DNA of 64,000 bases from Leucobacter chironomi DSM 19883 (GCF_000421845.1 NZ_ATXU01000005.1:186001-250000); one strand, 5' to 3'; shown: positions 45,352-56,010, counted from the stretch's first letter. Numbers and translations: made by a program. The notes: a model not told the origin generated them from the letters alone.

Positions 45352-47104
45352 GTGACCGAGACGAGCGCGCAGCCCGCACCCCGGTGGAGCCTGCTGGGCC
45401 GCCGCGACGACACTGCGGTGACCGTCGTCGACGTGCTCGCCGACGGCTCCCGCGGCGAAGCCGTGCGCCTCGAAGCCGCCGCCCTGCCGCAATTCATCGC
45501 CGAGCGCGAGCGCAGCGGGTCGGCGACGCGCTGGGTGTGGAGCGACGCACCGAGCTGGTATCCGCAGCTGCTGGCCGCCGGGGTGCGCGTGGAGCGCTGC
45601 CACGACCTGCGGCTCGGACACGCGATCCTGCGGCAGAGCGAGCTGGTGCGCGAGCGGACGGCGCTGCTCGCGGCCCGCGAGTGGGATGCCCCGCCGGGTC
45701 TCGACGCCGACGAGAGGCCCGACGACTCGACGCTCTTCGATTTCGACGAGGCCGGCACTGGACCGCCGACCGTGCCGCACGACCCGGAGTCGGTGAGCGC
45801 CGAGTTCGAACGGCAGCTCGCCGCGATCTCCGCGTCCACCGACCCGAACCGCCTGCGGCTGCTGCTCGCCGCCGAGTCGGCCGGCGCGCTCGTGGCCGTC
45901 GAGATGCGCAGCGCCGGCGTGCCATGGGACGCGGCCGAGCATGACCGCCTGCTGAGCGAGGTGCTGGGCCCGCGACTCGGTCGGCAGCGCGAAGCCCGCC
46001 CGGATGGTGGCGCTGGCCGAGGAGGTGCGGTCTGCGCTCGGCGACCCCGGGGCGAGCCTCGACTCGCCGCCGAAGCTGCTGGGCGCGCTGCGGCGGGCGG
46101 GCATCGACGTCGCGTCGACCTCGCGCTGGGAGCTGATGGAGAGCGAGCACCCGGCGATCGAGCCGCTGCTGCGCTACAAGAAGCTCTCTCGGCTGCTGAC
46201 CGCGAACGGCTGGTCCTGGATCGACGAGTGGGTGCGCGACGGCCGATACCGGCCGGTCTACGTGCCCGGCGGGGTGGTCACCGGCCGCTGGGCGTCGAGC
46301 GGCGGGGGCGCGCTGCAGCTGCCGCGGGCGCTGCGCCCCGCACTGCGCGCCGACCCGGGCTGGACGCTCGTCTCCGCCGATGTCGCGCAGCTCGAACCGC
46401 GCGTCCTCGCCGCCATGTCGGGCGATCGGGCGATGGCCGCGGCGGGATCGGGCAAGGATCTCTACTCCGGCATCGTCGAGAGCGGTATCGTCGCGAGCCG
46501 GCAGGAGGCGAAGATCGCCGTGCTCGGCGCCATGTACGGCGCGACCACGGGTGACAGCGGGCGGCTGGTGCCGCGGCTTCGGCGCGGCTTCCCCGCCGCG
46601 ATGCGCCTGGTGGATCGCGCCGCCGAGGTCGGCGAGCAGGGCGGTGTCGTGTCGACCTGGCTCGGACGCTCCTCTCCCCTGCCGGGGCCCGAGTGGTCAG
46701 AGCTGCAGGCGCTCGCGAGCCTGCCCTCGGCCACGCCCCGCGACGAGGCGCGCGCCCGCCGCGCCGCGCGCGACTTCGGGCGATTCACCCGCAACTTCGT
46801 GGTGCAGGGCACGGCCGCCGAGTGGGCGCTCGCCTGGCTCGCAGAACTGCGGCTGCGGCTCGCCGCCATGCCCGCCGTCGACGCGGCACCCGCGCCGGCG
46901 TCGGGGCCGGTCTTCTCGCACGGGCCGCACCTCGTGTTCTTCCTCCACGACGAGGTGATCGTGCACACGCCTGCCGCGCAGGCCGACGCCGTCGCCGAGG
47001 CGGTGCGGGCCTCGGCCGAGGCCGCCGGACGACTGCTCTTCGGCGGAGCACCCGTCGACTTCCCGCTCGACGTGCGGGTCGCCGAGCGCGCCGCGAAGGA
47101 GTGA
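45352..47104 (+). pseudogene. Bifunctional 3'-5' exonuclease/DNA polymerase (polA-like), frameshifted
   Basis: Two adjoining frames together give a ~584-residue PolA-family protein as found in actinobacteria. The first frame (45352 to about 45980) encodes the N-terminal ~210 residues with AAEFERQLA-type content. The second (from about 45983) carries the polymerase core: YVPGGVVTGRWASSGGGALQ, VSADVAQLEPRVLAAMSGD, and the palm motif FFLHDEVIVHTP. A +1 shift, probably one inserted base near 45982 (GGTCGGC for GGTGGC), separates them. The GTG at 45352 follows TAGCGT by 6 nt (leaderless). A sequencing error is possible; otherwise the gene is broken. Confidence 0.8.
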
Positions 47105-47164
47105 CGCCGCCCGGGCGCGGTGCGAAGCCCGAGCCCCGGCAGGCGCCGAGCGGAGCGCGGCGCC

Positions 47165-48118
47165 CTAGAACGCGAAGGCGATGCCCACGAGCACGCCGTA
47201 GGCGAGCGCCGCGAGGCTCGTGAGCTGCAGCACGAGGATCAGCTCGCGCGGTGTCTTCGCCGTGATCACGATGAGCACGCAGGGCGCCACGATCAACAGC
47301 ACGAACCACACCAGCACCATGCCGGGGTTCACGAAGCCGTAGAGCGCCGGCACCGCGAACGGCAGCACCACGCACGCGATGTAGAGGGCGCGCGAGGCGC
47401 GATCGCCCATGCGCACGGCGAGGGTCTTCTTGCCCGCGAGCCTGTCGGTGGGGATGTCGCGCAGGTTGTTGACCACGAGCACGGCCACGGCGAAGAGGCC
47501 GACGCCGGCGCCCGTGATCCACGCCTCCTGCGTCTGCACCTCGGTCTGCAGGTAGACCGTGCCGACGGTCGCCACGATCCCGAAGAAGATGAACACCATC
47601 ACCTCGCCCAGGCCGGCGTAGCCGTAGGGCCGCTTGCCGCCGGTGTAGAACCAGGCGGCGAGGATCGCGACCACGCCGAGCGCCAGGAACCACCAGCGCC
47701 CGCTCAGCACCACGGCCACGAGGCCCGCGACGGCGGCGAGCGCGAAGAACACGAGCGCCGCCGCGAGCACCCGCTTCGGGTTCACGAGACCCGAGCCCGT
47801 GAGCCGGGCCGGGCCGACCCGGTACGCATCGGTGCCGCGGATGCCGTCGGAGTAGTCGTTGGCGTAGTTCACGCCGATCTGCAGGAACACGGCGACGGCG
47901 AGCGCGAGCAGTGCGAGCGGCAGTGAGAAGCCCTGCACCATGTGCGCCACACCGGATCCCGCGGCCACCGGGGCGACCGCCAGGGGCAGGGTGCGCAGCC
48001 GCGCGCCGCCCACCCAGTTTCGCCAGGTGATGCGCGGCGCCTCGCCCGAGCCCACCTGTCGTTCGGCGGCGGCCCGCACCGCCGGGTTGCCCGACTTGCG
48101 CCGATCCTTCGCGTTCAC
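47165..48118 (-). CDS. menA: 1,4-dihydroxy-2-naphthoate polyprenyltransferase
   Basis: A 317-residue, ~9-helix UbiA-family membrane enzyme that attaches the polyprenyl tail to DHNA. The first Asp motif is NYANDYSDGIRGTD, and the second is VNNLRDIPTDRLAGK. YFTGGKRPYGYAGLGE-type sequence (WFYTGGKRPYGYAGLGE) follows. The GTG at 48118 overlaps the menE stop (GTGA), so translation is coupled. It is convergent with the polA-like gene, with a 60-bp gap lacking a clear terminator. Confidence 0.94.
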   Translation of the reverse strand: MNAKDRRKSGNPAVRAAAERQVGSGEAPRITWRNWVGGARLRTLPLAVAPVAAGSGVAHMVQGFSLPLALLALAVAVFLQIGVNYANDYSDGIRGTDAYRVGPARLTGSGLVNPKRVLAAALVFFALAAVAGLVAVVLSGRWWFLALGVVAILAAWFYTGGKRPYGYAGLGEVMVFIFFGIVATVGTVYLQTEVQTQEAWITGAGVGLFAVAVLVVNNLRDIPTDRLAGKKTLAVRMGDRASRALYIACVVLPFAVPALYGFVNPGMVLVWFVLLIVAPCVLIVITAKTPRELILVLQLTSLAALAYGVLVGIAFAF

Positions 48119-49374
48119 TCCTGCTCCTCCCCTGCGACGGCCCGCGTCTCGCGGAAGCTCGCCCGCAGCCGTTCCAGCCACTGCTCGATCGCCCGCAGAT
48201 CGGGCTTGCCGCCCGCGAGGCGCGGCAGCTCGTCGGTTGCGGTGGCCCACACCGGGGCCGCCGCCGCGCCGAGGCGATTCCGGATCGCATCGCGCACCTC
48301 GTCGAACGTCGCCCGCGGCGCGGCGCCGCCGGCCCCCTCGCCGTCGGCCTCTGCCTTGCCCGTCTCGACCACCAGGCTCACACGCTCACCCCACTCGGGG
48401 TGCGGGGCCGCGACCGCGACCGCGCTCGACCAGCCCGCGAACTCACGGGCGGCGCGCTCCACCTCGTCGAGCGACACGTTGACGCCGCCCGAGATGACCA
48501 CCCGGTCGAGCCGTCCCGTGACGGTGAGCATGCCGCCGAGCAGCTCGCCCGCATCGCCGGTGCGATACCAGCGGTGCACCGAGCCGTCGCGATCCCGGTC
48601 CTCGATGAAGCGGTCCGCGGTGAGCTCGGGGTCGCCCACATAGCCCAGTGCCAGCGACGGGCCGGCCAGCTGCACCTCGCCCGCGCGGATGCGCACGCGC
48701 GTGTCGCCGATCTCGACCCCGTCGTAGACGCAGCCGCCCGCCGTCTCGGTCATGCCGTAGCTGCGCTTCAGCGCGACGCCGAGCTCGTGCGCTCGCCGGC
48801 GCATCTCCAACGACACCGCCTGCCCGCCCACGAGCACCGCGTCGAAGCGGCGCAGTGCGTCGGCGGCGGCGCGATCCTGCTCGGCGAGATCGAGCAGCCG
48901 CGAGAACTGCAGCGGCACGAGCGAGACGTAGCGGCGCTGCCCGTCGAGCCCCTCGGCCGCGTCGAGCAGCGCCGCCGGGTCGAAGCCGCCCGCCGCGTCG
49001 AAGAACCGCGGCGGGATTCCGGAGACCTCGCTGCGCACCAGCATCTGCAGCCCCGAGATCAGGTGCGACGGCAGGTCGACCAGCCACTGGCCCGCGCCGC
49101 CGAGGCGCTCGTGCGTCGCCTCGGCGGCCGCGCGCAGGGCGGCGGCCGACAGCGCGACCGCCTTCGGCACGCCGCTCGAGCCCGAGGTGCGCACCACCAC
49201 CGCGGTGCCCTCGGGCAGTTCGGCGCGCTGCAGCGCCGCGACCGCCTCGGCGTCGGCGCGGTCGTCGGCGACCGGGAGGATGGGCGCACCGCCGCTCAGC
49301 GCGTCGCCGAGCGCGGCCATGAGCCAGGCGCGATCCCCTGTCGGGATGGTGCGGAGTCCGTTGGGCGCAGTCAC
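48115..49374 (-). CDS. menE: o-succinylbenzoate-CoA ligase
   Basis: A 419-residue AMP-forming ligase activating o-succinylbenzoate to its CoA thioester. The phosphate-binding loop is VVRTSGSSGVPKAVALS, A5 is RSYGMTETAGGCVYDG, and DRVVISGGVNVSLDEVE marks the C-terminal hinge. WYRTGDAGELLGG is also present. It is the compact actinobacterial MenE form. It starts 9 bp after the MFS gene and overlaps menA downstream, giving an MFS-menE-menA unit. Confidence 0.92.
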   Translation of the reverse strand: MTAPNGLRTIPTGDRAWLMAALGDALSGGAPILPVADDRADAEAVAALQRAELPEGTAVVVRTSGSSGVPKAVALSAAALRAAAEATHERLGGAGQWLVDLPSHLISGLQMLVRSEVSGIPPRFFDAAGGFDPAALLDAAEGLDGQRRYVSLVPLQFSRLLDLAEQDRAAADALRRFDAVLVGGQAVSLEMRRRAHELGVALKRSYGMTETAGGCVYDGVEIGDTRVRIRAGEVQLAGPSLALGYVGDPELTADRFIEDRDRDGSVHRWYRTGDAGELLGGMLTVTGRLDRVVISGGVNVSLDEVERAAREFAGWSSAVAVAAPHPEWGERVSLVVETGKAEADGEGAGGAAPRATFDEVRDAIRNRLGAAAAPVWATATDELPRLAGGKPDLRAIEQWLERLRASFRETRAVAGEEQE

Positions 49375-49383
49375 CGTTCCAGG

Positions 49384-50811
49384 CTACTCGGTGGCGGCGG
49401 GCAGCGACGGTCGCGGCTCCGGGCTGCCGCGCGGGATGAGCAGGGTGAGCACGGTCGCCACCACCGCCGCGCCGAGCGCGATCCAGAAGCAGGTCGCGAA
49501 GGCCTCGGCGGTGGGCACGGCGCGGCCCTCGTGCTCGACGCTCATCGCCGCGAGCACGCCGCCCATCACGGCTGAGGCGCTCGACGTGCCGACGGATCGG
49601 AACAGCGCGTTCAGGCCGTTCGAGACCCCCGTCTCGTGGGCCGGCACGGCGCCCATGATGATCATCGGCATCGCGGCGAACGAGAACGCGATACCGACGC
49701 CGATGATGGCGTTCGCCACCACGACGTGCCACACCTCGCTCGACCACAGCAGCACGAACACGTGCGCGACCACGATCGACGAGGTGCCGATCGTGAACAG
49801 CGGCCGCGGGCCGAAGATGCGCTCGAGCTTGCCCGACAGCGGCGACAGCACCATCATGATGAGGCCCGCCGGCATGATGCAGATGGCCGCCTCGATCATC
49901 GTGAGGCCGAAGCCGGCGCCCGTCTCGCGCGGCATCTCGAGCAGCTGGGGGAACGTCACGTTGGATCCGAACAGCGAGAACCCCATGCCGATCGCGGCGA
50001 GGTTCGTCAGCAGCACCGTCGGCCGGGCCGCCACCCGCAGATCGACGAGCGGATCGCGCGCCCGCAGCTGATACACGCCCCAGATCAGCAGCACCACGAC
50101 GCCGGCACCCGCAGAGCCGAGCGCGAGCGGCGATCCCCAGCCCCAGTCGGCGCCGCGCGACACGAACAGCAGCAGGCCCGTCAGGCCCACGGCGAGCCCG
50201 AACGCCCCGATCACGTCGAGGCGGCCGCCCGTGACGAGCGTGTCCTCGGGCACCGCGAACCGCACCGCCACGATCCCGAGCGCGCCCAGCGCGGCCGACA
50301 GCCAGAACAGCGCGTGCCAGTCGGCCGTCTCGGCGATCAGCGCGGCGAGCGGCATGCCCACGGCGCCGCCGACGCCCATCGTGGCGCTCATGAGGGCCAC
50401 CGCGGTGCCCAGGCGGGCGGGCGGCAGCACGTCGCGCATGATCGCGATCCCGAGCGGGATCACCCCCGTCGTGATGCCCTGCAGACCGCGCCCCACGATC
50501 ACCCCGAGGATCGACGACGACAGCGCCGCGACCAGCGAGCCGACGATCAGCGCGACCAGCAGCACGAAGACCACGCGCCGCTTGCCGTACATGTCGCCGA
50601 GCCGCCCCGAGATGGGCGTGGCCACGGCTGCCACGAGCAGCGTGATCGTCACCACCCAGGAGGTGTCCTCGCGGGACGCCTGCAGCAGCTCGGGCAGTTC
50701 GGCCTGCAGCGGCACCACCAGCGTGAACATGAACGCCGAGACGAGACCGACGAAGGCGAGAGCGCCGACGGTGGTCCAGCCGGGCGGTGGCGGGCTGGGT
50801 TTCGTCATCAC
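49384..50811 (-). CDS. MFS transporter, DHA2/EmrB-QacA type
   Basis: A 475-residue drug/H+ antiporter with about 12-14 helices. Motif A is ISGRLGDMYGKRRVVFVLL near residue 65, and motif C-like IVGRGLQGITTGVIPLGIAI follows. The C-terminal half has MGAVPAHETGVSNGLN, as in DHA2 exporters. Members expel lipophilic drugs or dyes; some export metabolites. Its position between menB and menE looks coincidental or export-related and does not establish a menaquinone role. Confidence 0.9.
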   Translation of the reverse strand: MMTKPSPPPPGWTTVGALAFVGLVSAFMFTLVVPLQAELPELLQASREDTSWVVTITLLVAAVATPISGRLGDMYGKRRVVFVLLVALIVGSLVAALSSSILGVIVGRGLQGITTGVIPLGIAIMRDVLPPARLGTAVALMSATMGVGGAVGMPLAALIAETADWHALFWLSAALGALGIVAVRFAVPEDTLVTGGRLDVIGAFGLAVGLTGLLLFVSRGADWGWGSPLALGSAGAGVVVLLIWGVYQLRARDPLVDLRVAARPTVLLTNLAAIGMGFSLFGSNVTFPQLLEMPRETGAGFGLTMIEAAICIMPAGLIMMVLSPLSGKLERIFGPRPLFTIGTSSIVVAHVFVLLWSSEVWHVVVANAIIGVGIAFSFAAMPMIIMGAVPAHETGVSNGLNALFRSVGTSSASAVMGGVLAAMSVEHEGRAVPTAEAFATCFWIALGAAVVATVLTLLIPRGSPEPRPSLPAATE

Positions 50812-50861
50812 CTGCCAGGCTACACCTGGGGGCCGGCAAGGCCGCCCCCGGTGCGCCCGGC

Positions 50862-51815
<954 letters not shown>

Positions 51816-51825
51816 GCCACCCAGC

Positions 51826-52155
51826 CTACTTGCGCGGCTTCTTCGGTTTCGGGGCGGGCAGCGCCGCCGCCGTCAAGTCGATGAGCTCGGTGAGCCATTC
51901 GCGATCCTCCCAGCGGTCGCCGCTCACCCGGAAGTAGGGCTTCGATCCGGGGTAGGCGGGCGCTTCCTCGGGTTCGCCCAGGTATTCGCGGCCGGCATCG
52001 GTGGGCTTCACGAACAGTTCGTCGTCGCAGACGAGGGCGACGGGCTTGTCATCGCAGTAGAGGCAGTACTCGCCGAACATCTTGCGGCTGCGGATGGCGG
52101 GCAGCGCGCTCAGCTGGTCGGTGAGGAACTCGATAGTCTCGGCCCGGGTGCTCAT
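51826..52155 (-). CDS. TfoX N-terminal domain protein
   Basis: A 109-residue stand-alone TfoX/Sxy N-terminal domain. Typical features are RKMFGEYCLYCDDKPVALV and KPYFRVSGDRWEDREWLTEL, with a basic C-terminal tail. The C-terminal TfoX domain needed for the known competence regulator is absent, so a role in competence should not be assumed. The ATG at 52155 follows TACTCT by 6 nt (leaderless). The menB gene starts 10 bp downstream. Confidence 0.88.
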   Translation of the reverse strand: MSTRAETIEFLTDQLSALPAIRSRKMFGEYCLYCDDKPVALVCDDELFVKPTDAGREYLGEPEEAPAYPGSKPYFRVSGDRWEDREWLTELIDLTAAALPAPKPKKPRK

Positions 52156-52234
52156 GCCGCCAGAGTATCGCCGCTCGCGCTCGCGCCACCACCCCCGCGG
52201 GCGCGAGTTCGAGGGGCCGTGGCAGGATCGGAGC

Positions 52235-53353
52235 ATGAGTGATGCCCGGGGCCCCGAGACGGCCGCCCTTCCCCCGCTCGACGAGGTGCTCGCGGTGATG
52301 CGCGTGGTCGCGATCCCCACCCGCACCCGGTTCCGCGGGATCTCGGTGCGGGAGGCGGCGATCTTCGATTCGCCGCTGGGGGCGAGCGAGTTCTCGCCCT
52401 TCCCCGAGTACGGTGACGCCGAGGCGTCGGCGTGGCTGGCGGCCGCTCTCGATTTCGGCTGGCGCGAGCAGCCGGCGGCGCTGCGCGACCGCGTCGAGGT
52501 GAACGCGACCGTGCCCGCGGTGGCGGCGGGTCGGGTGCCCGAGATCCTCGCCCGCTTCCCGGGGTGCCGCACCGCGAAGGTGAAGGTCGCCGAGCGCGGC
52601 CAGGGTCTCGCCGACGATGCGGCGCGGGTGCGGGCGGTGCGCGAGGTGATGGGGCCGGACGCGCTGGTGCGCGTGGACGCGAACGGGGGCTGGGGCGTCG
52701 AGGAAGCCGTGACGGCGCTGCGAGCGCTCGCCGAGTTCGACCTCGACTACGCCGAGCAGCCGTGCGGGGGCGTCGACGAGCTCGTCGAGGTGCGGCGACG
52801 GCTGAGCCCGGGTGATACCGGCGAGGGCCCGCTGCTCGGCGAGGCCGCCGCGACCCTGGGATTGCACGCCCGCACCTCGCCACTCGTGCGCATCGCCGCC
52901 GATGAGAGCGTGCGCAAGGCGGCCGATCCGCTCGCGGTGGCGCGGGCCGGTGCGGCGGATCTGCTGATCGTGAAGGCGCAGCCGCTGGGCGGCATCCGGC
53001 GCGCGCTCGGGATCGTGGCCGAGGCCGGCCTGCCGGTGGTCGTGTCGAGCGCGCTCGACACCTCGGTGGGCATTGCGATGGGGCTGCAGCTCGCGGCCGC
53101 GCTCCCGCTCGCCGAGGGCGAGGGGGCCAGCGGTGCCGTGCTCGCCGGGGCGTGCGGCCTCGGCACGGCCGCCCTGTTGGAGGGAGACGTGACCGCCGAT
53201 CCGCTGCTGCCGAACGGTGGCGAGATCGAGGTGCGCCGCCCCCGGCTCGACCCCGAGCAGCTCACTCGCTACGCGGCCCCGGCCGAGCGCGAGCGGTGGT
53301 GGCGGGAGCGCGTGACCCGCTGCCACGCGCTGCTCAGCGCTGCCGCTCACTGA
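52235..53353 (+). CDS. menC: o-succinylbenzoate synthase
   Basis: A 372-residue enolase-superfamily enzyme that dehydrates SHCHC to o-succinylbenzoate. The catalytic lysine is in CRTAKVKVAERGQ. The metal ligands are in VRVDANGGWG, DYAEQPCGGVDEL and IAADESVRK, and the second lysine in LLIVKAQPLGG. About 25 residues (SPGDTGEGPLLGEAAATLGL region) are inserted between the second and third metal ligands relative to the usual ~320-residue enzyme. The ATG at 52235 is 6 nt after CAGGAT. It is the only plus-strand men gene besides menF. Confidence 0.92.
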   Translation: MSDARGPETAALPPLDEVLAVMRVVAIPTRTRFRGISVREAAIFDSPLGASEFSPFPEYGDAEASAWLAAALDFGWREQPAALRDRVEVNATVPAVAAGRVPEILARFPGCRTAKVKVAERGQGLADDAARVRAVREVMGPDALVRVDANGGWGVEEAVTALRALAEFDLDYAEQPCGGVDELVEVRRRLSPGDTGEGPLLGEAAATLGLHARTSPLVRIAADESVRKAADPLAVARAGAADLLIVKAQPLGGIRRALGIVAEAGLPVVVSSALDTSVGIAMGLQLAAALPLAEGEGASGAVLAGACGLGTAALLEGDVTADPLLPNGGEIEVRRPRLDPEQLTRYAAPAERERWWRERVTRCHALLSAAAH

Positions 53354-53366
53354 GCGTCACCGCTCG

Positions 53367-53401
53367 CTGAGCGCTTCCGCCGGCCGCGCGCGGCGGCTCA
53401 G
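53367..53401. terminator. Hairpin between convergent menC and acyl-CoA synthetase genes
   Basis: CTGAG (53367) and CTCAG (53397) enclose a CCGCCG/CGGCGG inner stem, so the hairpin overlaps the stop codon of the minus-strand gene. It may terminate both genes. The stem is interrupted and has no T tract. Confidence 0.4.
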
Positions 53402-55134
53402 CCTTTGAGCCCGGGGAAGTCCTCTTCGCGCCACTCGGCGGCGATCCGCTCCCCTGCGCGATGCGCGGCGAGCTCGCGCTCCCGCAGCTCGACCCGGCGG
53501 ATCTTGCCCGACGAGGTCTTGGGCAGCTCGAAGAACTCCACCCGACGCACGCGCATGTAGGGCGGCAGCGCGATGCGGGCGTGGGCGAGGATCGCGCGGG
53601 CCGTCTCGGCATCGGCGGGTGCGCCCGCGGCGAGCGCGACGTACGCCTTCGTGACATTGAGCCGGGTGTCGTCGGGGGCGCCGACCACGGCCGCCTCGGC
53701 GACGAACTCGTGTTCGATGAGCGCGCTCTCCACCTCGAACGGCGACACCTTGTAGTCGCTCGACTTGAAGATGTCGTCGGTGCGCCCCACGAAGGTGAGC
53801 ACGCCGGTCTCGCGGTCCCGCTGCGCCACGTCGCCGGTGTGGAAGAGCCCGCCCGCGGTGGCCTTCGCGGTGGCATCAGGGTTGCCGAAGTACCCGGTCA
53901 TGAGGTTCTCGGGCGGCTCCGGGGCGAGCCGCAGGCAGATCTCCCCCTCGTCGGCCTCCGCACCCGTGAGCGGATCGACGAGCACGGCGTCGACGCCCGG
54001 CAGCGGGATGCCCATCGCACCCGGCACGACGGGGTCGCCCGGCATGTTACCGATGAGCGCGGTGGTCTCGGTCTGCCCGTAGCCGTCGCGGATCTCGAGC
54101 CCCCACCACTCCTGGATGCGGGCGATCACCTCGGGGTTGAGCGGTTCGCCGGCCGAGAGCAGTTCTCGCAGGGCGCGCGGCTTGCGCTCCAGGCGGTGCT
54201 GGATGAGCATGCGCCACACCGTGGGCGGCGCGCAGAAGGTGCTGACGCCTGCGCGATCGAGCTCGGAGACGAAGTGCTCGGCGTCGAAGCGGGCGTAGCT
54301 CAGCACGAAGATGGTGGCGCCCACGTTCCAGGGCGAGAAGAAGCTCGACCATGCGTGCTTGCCCCAGCCCGGCGCGCTCACCACGGAGTGCACGTCGCCG
54401 GGGCGCACCCCGATCCAGGCCGTCGTGGTGAGGTGCCCGAGCGGGTAGCTGGTGTGGGAGTGCTCCACGATCTTGGGCAGGCTCGTCGTGCCCGAGGTGA
54501 AGTAGATGAGCGAGGGCTCGGCGCTCGCGGTCGTGCGCGGGATCGCGGCGAGCGACGCGGCACTCGACTCCTCGTAGCGGTGCCAGTCGAAGAGGGCGGC
54601 GCGCTGGTCGCGGTTCGCCTGCTCGAAGCCGACGCCCACGCGGCCGTACCCGCCGGGCACCTCGGCGAACTTGAGCGCGTCGGCCGCGGCGGCGAACACC
54701 CAGCGCACGCGACCCCGGTCGACTCGGTCGCGCAGCTCATGCGCGCCGAGCACCGTCGAGGTCGGCAGGATCACGACGCCCAGCTTGAGCGCGGCGAGCA
54801 TGATCTCCCAGAGCTCGACCCGGTTGTCGAGCATGAGCATCGCGACATCGCCCTTGCGCGCTCCGATGCTGCGCATCCAGTTGGCGACCTGATCGGAGCG
54901 CTGCTTCATCTGCGCGAAGCTGCGCTTCTGCTCGCTGCCGTCGGCGTCGACGATCCACAGCGCGGTATCGTCGTTGCCTTCGGCGATCGCGTCGAAGACG
55001 TCGTGGGCCCAGTTGAAACTCGGCCCCACGTCGGGCCAGCGGAACTCGGCGCGGGCGCGGGCCGGATCGCCGGCGAGTTCGAGCAGCTGGTCGCGGGCCG
55101 CGAAGAACGCGCGCGTGGCATCGGTGTGGGTCAT
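53398..55134 (-). CDS. AMP-dependent acyl-CoA synthetase (ACSM/propionate-like)
   Basis: A 578-residue adenylate-forming ligase. The phosphate loop is IYFTSGTTSLPKIVEHS, A5 is DGYGQTETTALIGNMPGD, A7 is HTGDVAQRDRETGVLTFVGR, and A10 is LPKTSSGKIRRVEL. It activates an acid (acetate, propionate, medium-chain or aromatic) to its CoA ester; the substrate is not evident. It faces menC, but the family is broader than menaquinone synthesis. CAGAAT with a 6-nt gap before the ATG at 55134 is a weak -10 candidate. Confidence 0.9.
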   Translation of the reverse strand: MTHTDATRAFFAARDQLLELAGDPARARAEFRWPDVGPSFNWAHDVFDAIAEGNDDTALWIVDADGSEQKRSFAQMKQRSDQVANWMRSIGARKGDVAMLMLDNRVELWEIMLAALKLGVVILPTSTVLGAHELRDRVDRGRVRWVFAAAADALKFAEVPGGYGRVGVGFEQANRDQRAALFDWHRYEESSAASLAAIPRTTASAEPSLIYFTSGTTSLPKIVEHSHTSYPLGHLTTTAWIGVRPGDVHSVVSAPGWGKHAWSSFFSPWNVGATIFVLSYARFDAEHFVSELDRAGVSTFCAPPTVWRMLIQHRLERKPRALRELLSAGEPLNPEVIARIQEWWGLEIRDGYGQTETTALIGNMPGDPVVPGAMGIPLPGVDAVLVDPLTGAEADEGEICLRLAPEPPENLMTGYFGNPDATAKATAGGLFHTGDVAQRDRETGVLTFVGRTDDIFKSSDYKVSPFEVESALIEHEFVAEAAVVGAPDDTRLNVTKAYVALAAGAPADAETARAILAHARIALPPYMRVRRVEFFELPKTSSGKIRRVELRERELAAHRAGERIAAEWREEDFPGLKG

Positions 55135-55221
55135 GTGACTATTCTGCCTCGCGACCGCGGGTCGCGTGCGGCGCCGACGTCCGCGGCGGGTTGGGCGCGG
55201 TGCCGGGCACCGGCGGCGGCT

Positions 55222-55791
55222 TCAGCTGCGGAAGACCGTGTGCAGATGCGGATCGCGGATCGCGTCGCGGCCGCCCAGACCTTCGATCTCGAAGAGCACC
55301 GCGGTGCCGGCCACCTCGTAGTCGAGTTCGCGCAGCACCTGATGGGCTGCCGCGAGAGTGCCGCCGGTGGCGAGCACGTCGTCGATGACGAGCACGCGCG
55401 AGCCGCGCGGGAAGTCGGCGTGCGCCTCGACCTCAGCGATGCCGTACTCGAGCGCGTAGCCGACGTTCGCCGCCGGCCGCGGCAGCTTGCCGGCCTTGCG
55501 GATCGGCATGAGGCCTGCACCGGTGGCGTAGGCGGCGGCGCTCGCGAGCAGGAAGCCGCGCGCTTCGAGGCCTGCGACCACGTCGAAGGTGCCGCGGAAC
55601 GGGGCGATGAGCGCGTCGACGGTGGCGCGCAGCGCGGGCCCGTCGGCCAGCAGCGGCGTGATGTCGCGGAACAGGATGCCCGCGCTCGGGTAGTCGGGGA
55701 TCTCGAGGATCAGCGATTCGGCGCGCTCGAGCTCAGGACTCGGCTCGGGAAAGCTGGGCAGGTCGAGGGGCTCGTTCGTGGTCTCCGTCAC
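55222..55791 (-). CDS. apt: Adenine phosphoribosyltransferase
   Basis: A 189-residue purine salvage enzyme forming AMP from adenine and PRPP. Family segments are IPDYPSAGILFRDITPLL, GLEARGFLLASAAAY, IRKAGKLPRPAANVGYALEY and the PRPP loop VLVIDDVLATGGTLAAA. The GTG at 55791 follows TACCCT by 7 nt (leaderless), so the longer upstream frame is not used. It lies alone between the synthetase gene and tRNA-Arg. Confidence 0.95.
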   Translation of the reverse strand: MTETTNEPLDLPSFPEPSPELERAESLILEIPDYPSAGILFRDITPLLADGPALRATVDALIAPFRGTFDVVAGLEARGFLLASAAAYATGAGLMPIRKAGKLPRPAANVGYALEYGIAEVEAHADFPRGSRVLVIDDVLATGGTLAAAHQVLRELDYEVAGTAVLFEIEGLGGRDAIRDPHLHTVFRS

Positions 55792-55957
55792 TCGACCCAG
55801 GGTACCGGGAGTCTCGACGAGGCGGAGTGCGAGCGCGCCCGATGGCCCGATGACTGCGATCGTGCGCCGGATGCCGCCGCGCTCCTCCGGTTCTACCGTC
55901 CCGCACCGCCTCTCCGCACCGCGCGACACGCCCGCCCGACGCCGCAGCCGCCCCGAT

Positions 55958-55986
55958 TTGAAGAGCGAACCCGAGTCGTGTAATGT
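55958..55986 (+). promoter_or_regulatory. Promoter of tRNA-Arg
   Basis: A -35 box TTGAAG (55958-55963), 17-bp spacer and -10 box TAATGT (55981-55986) lie 25 bp upstream of the tRNA 5' end at 56011. This is close to the sigma-70 consensus, as expected for a stable RNA gene. Confidence 0.8.
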
Positions 55987-56010
55987 TCTTCTGGTTGGTG
56001 AAGCCAACAT

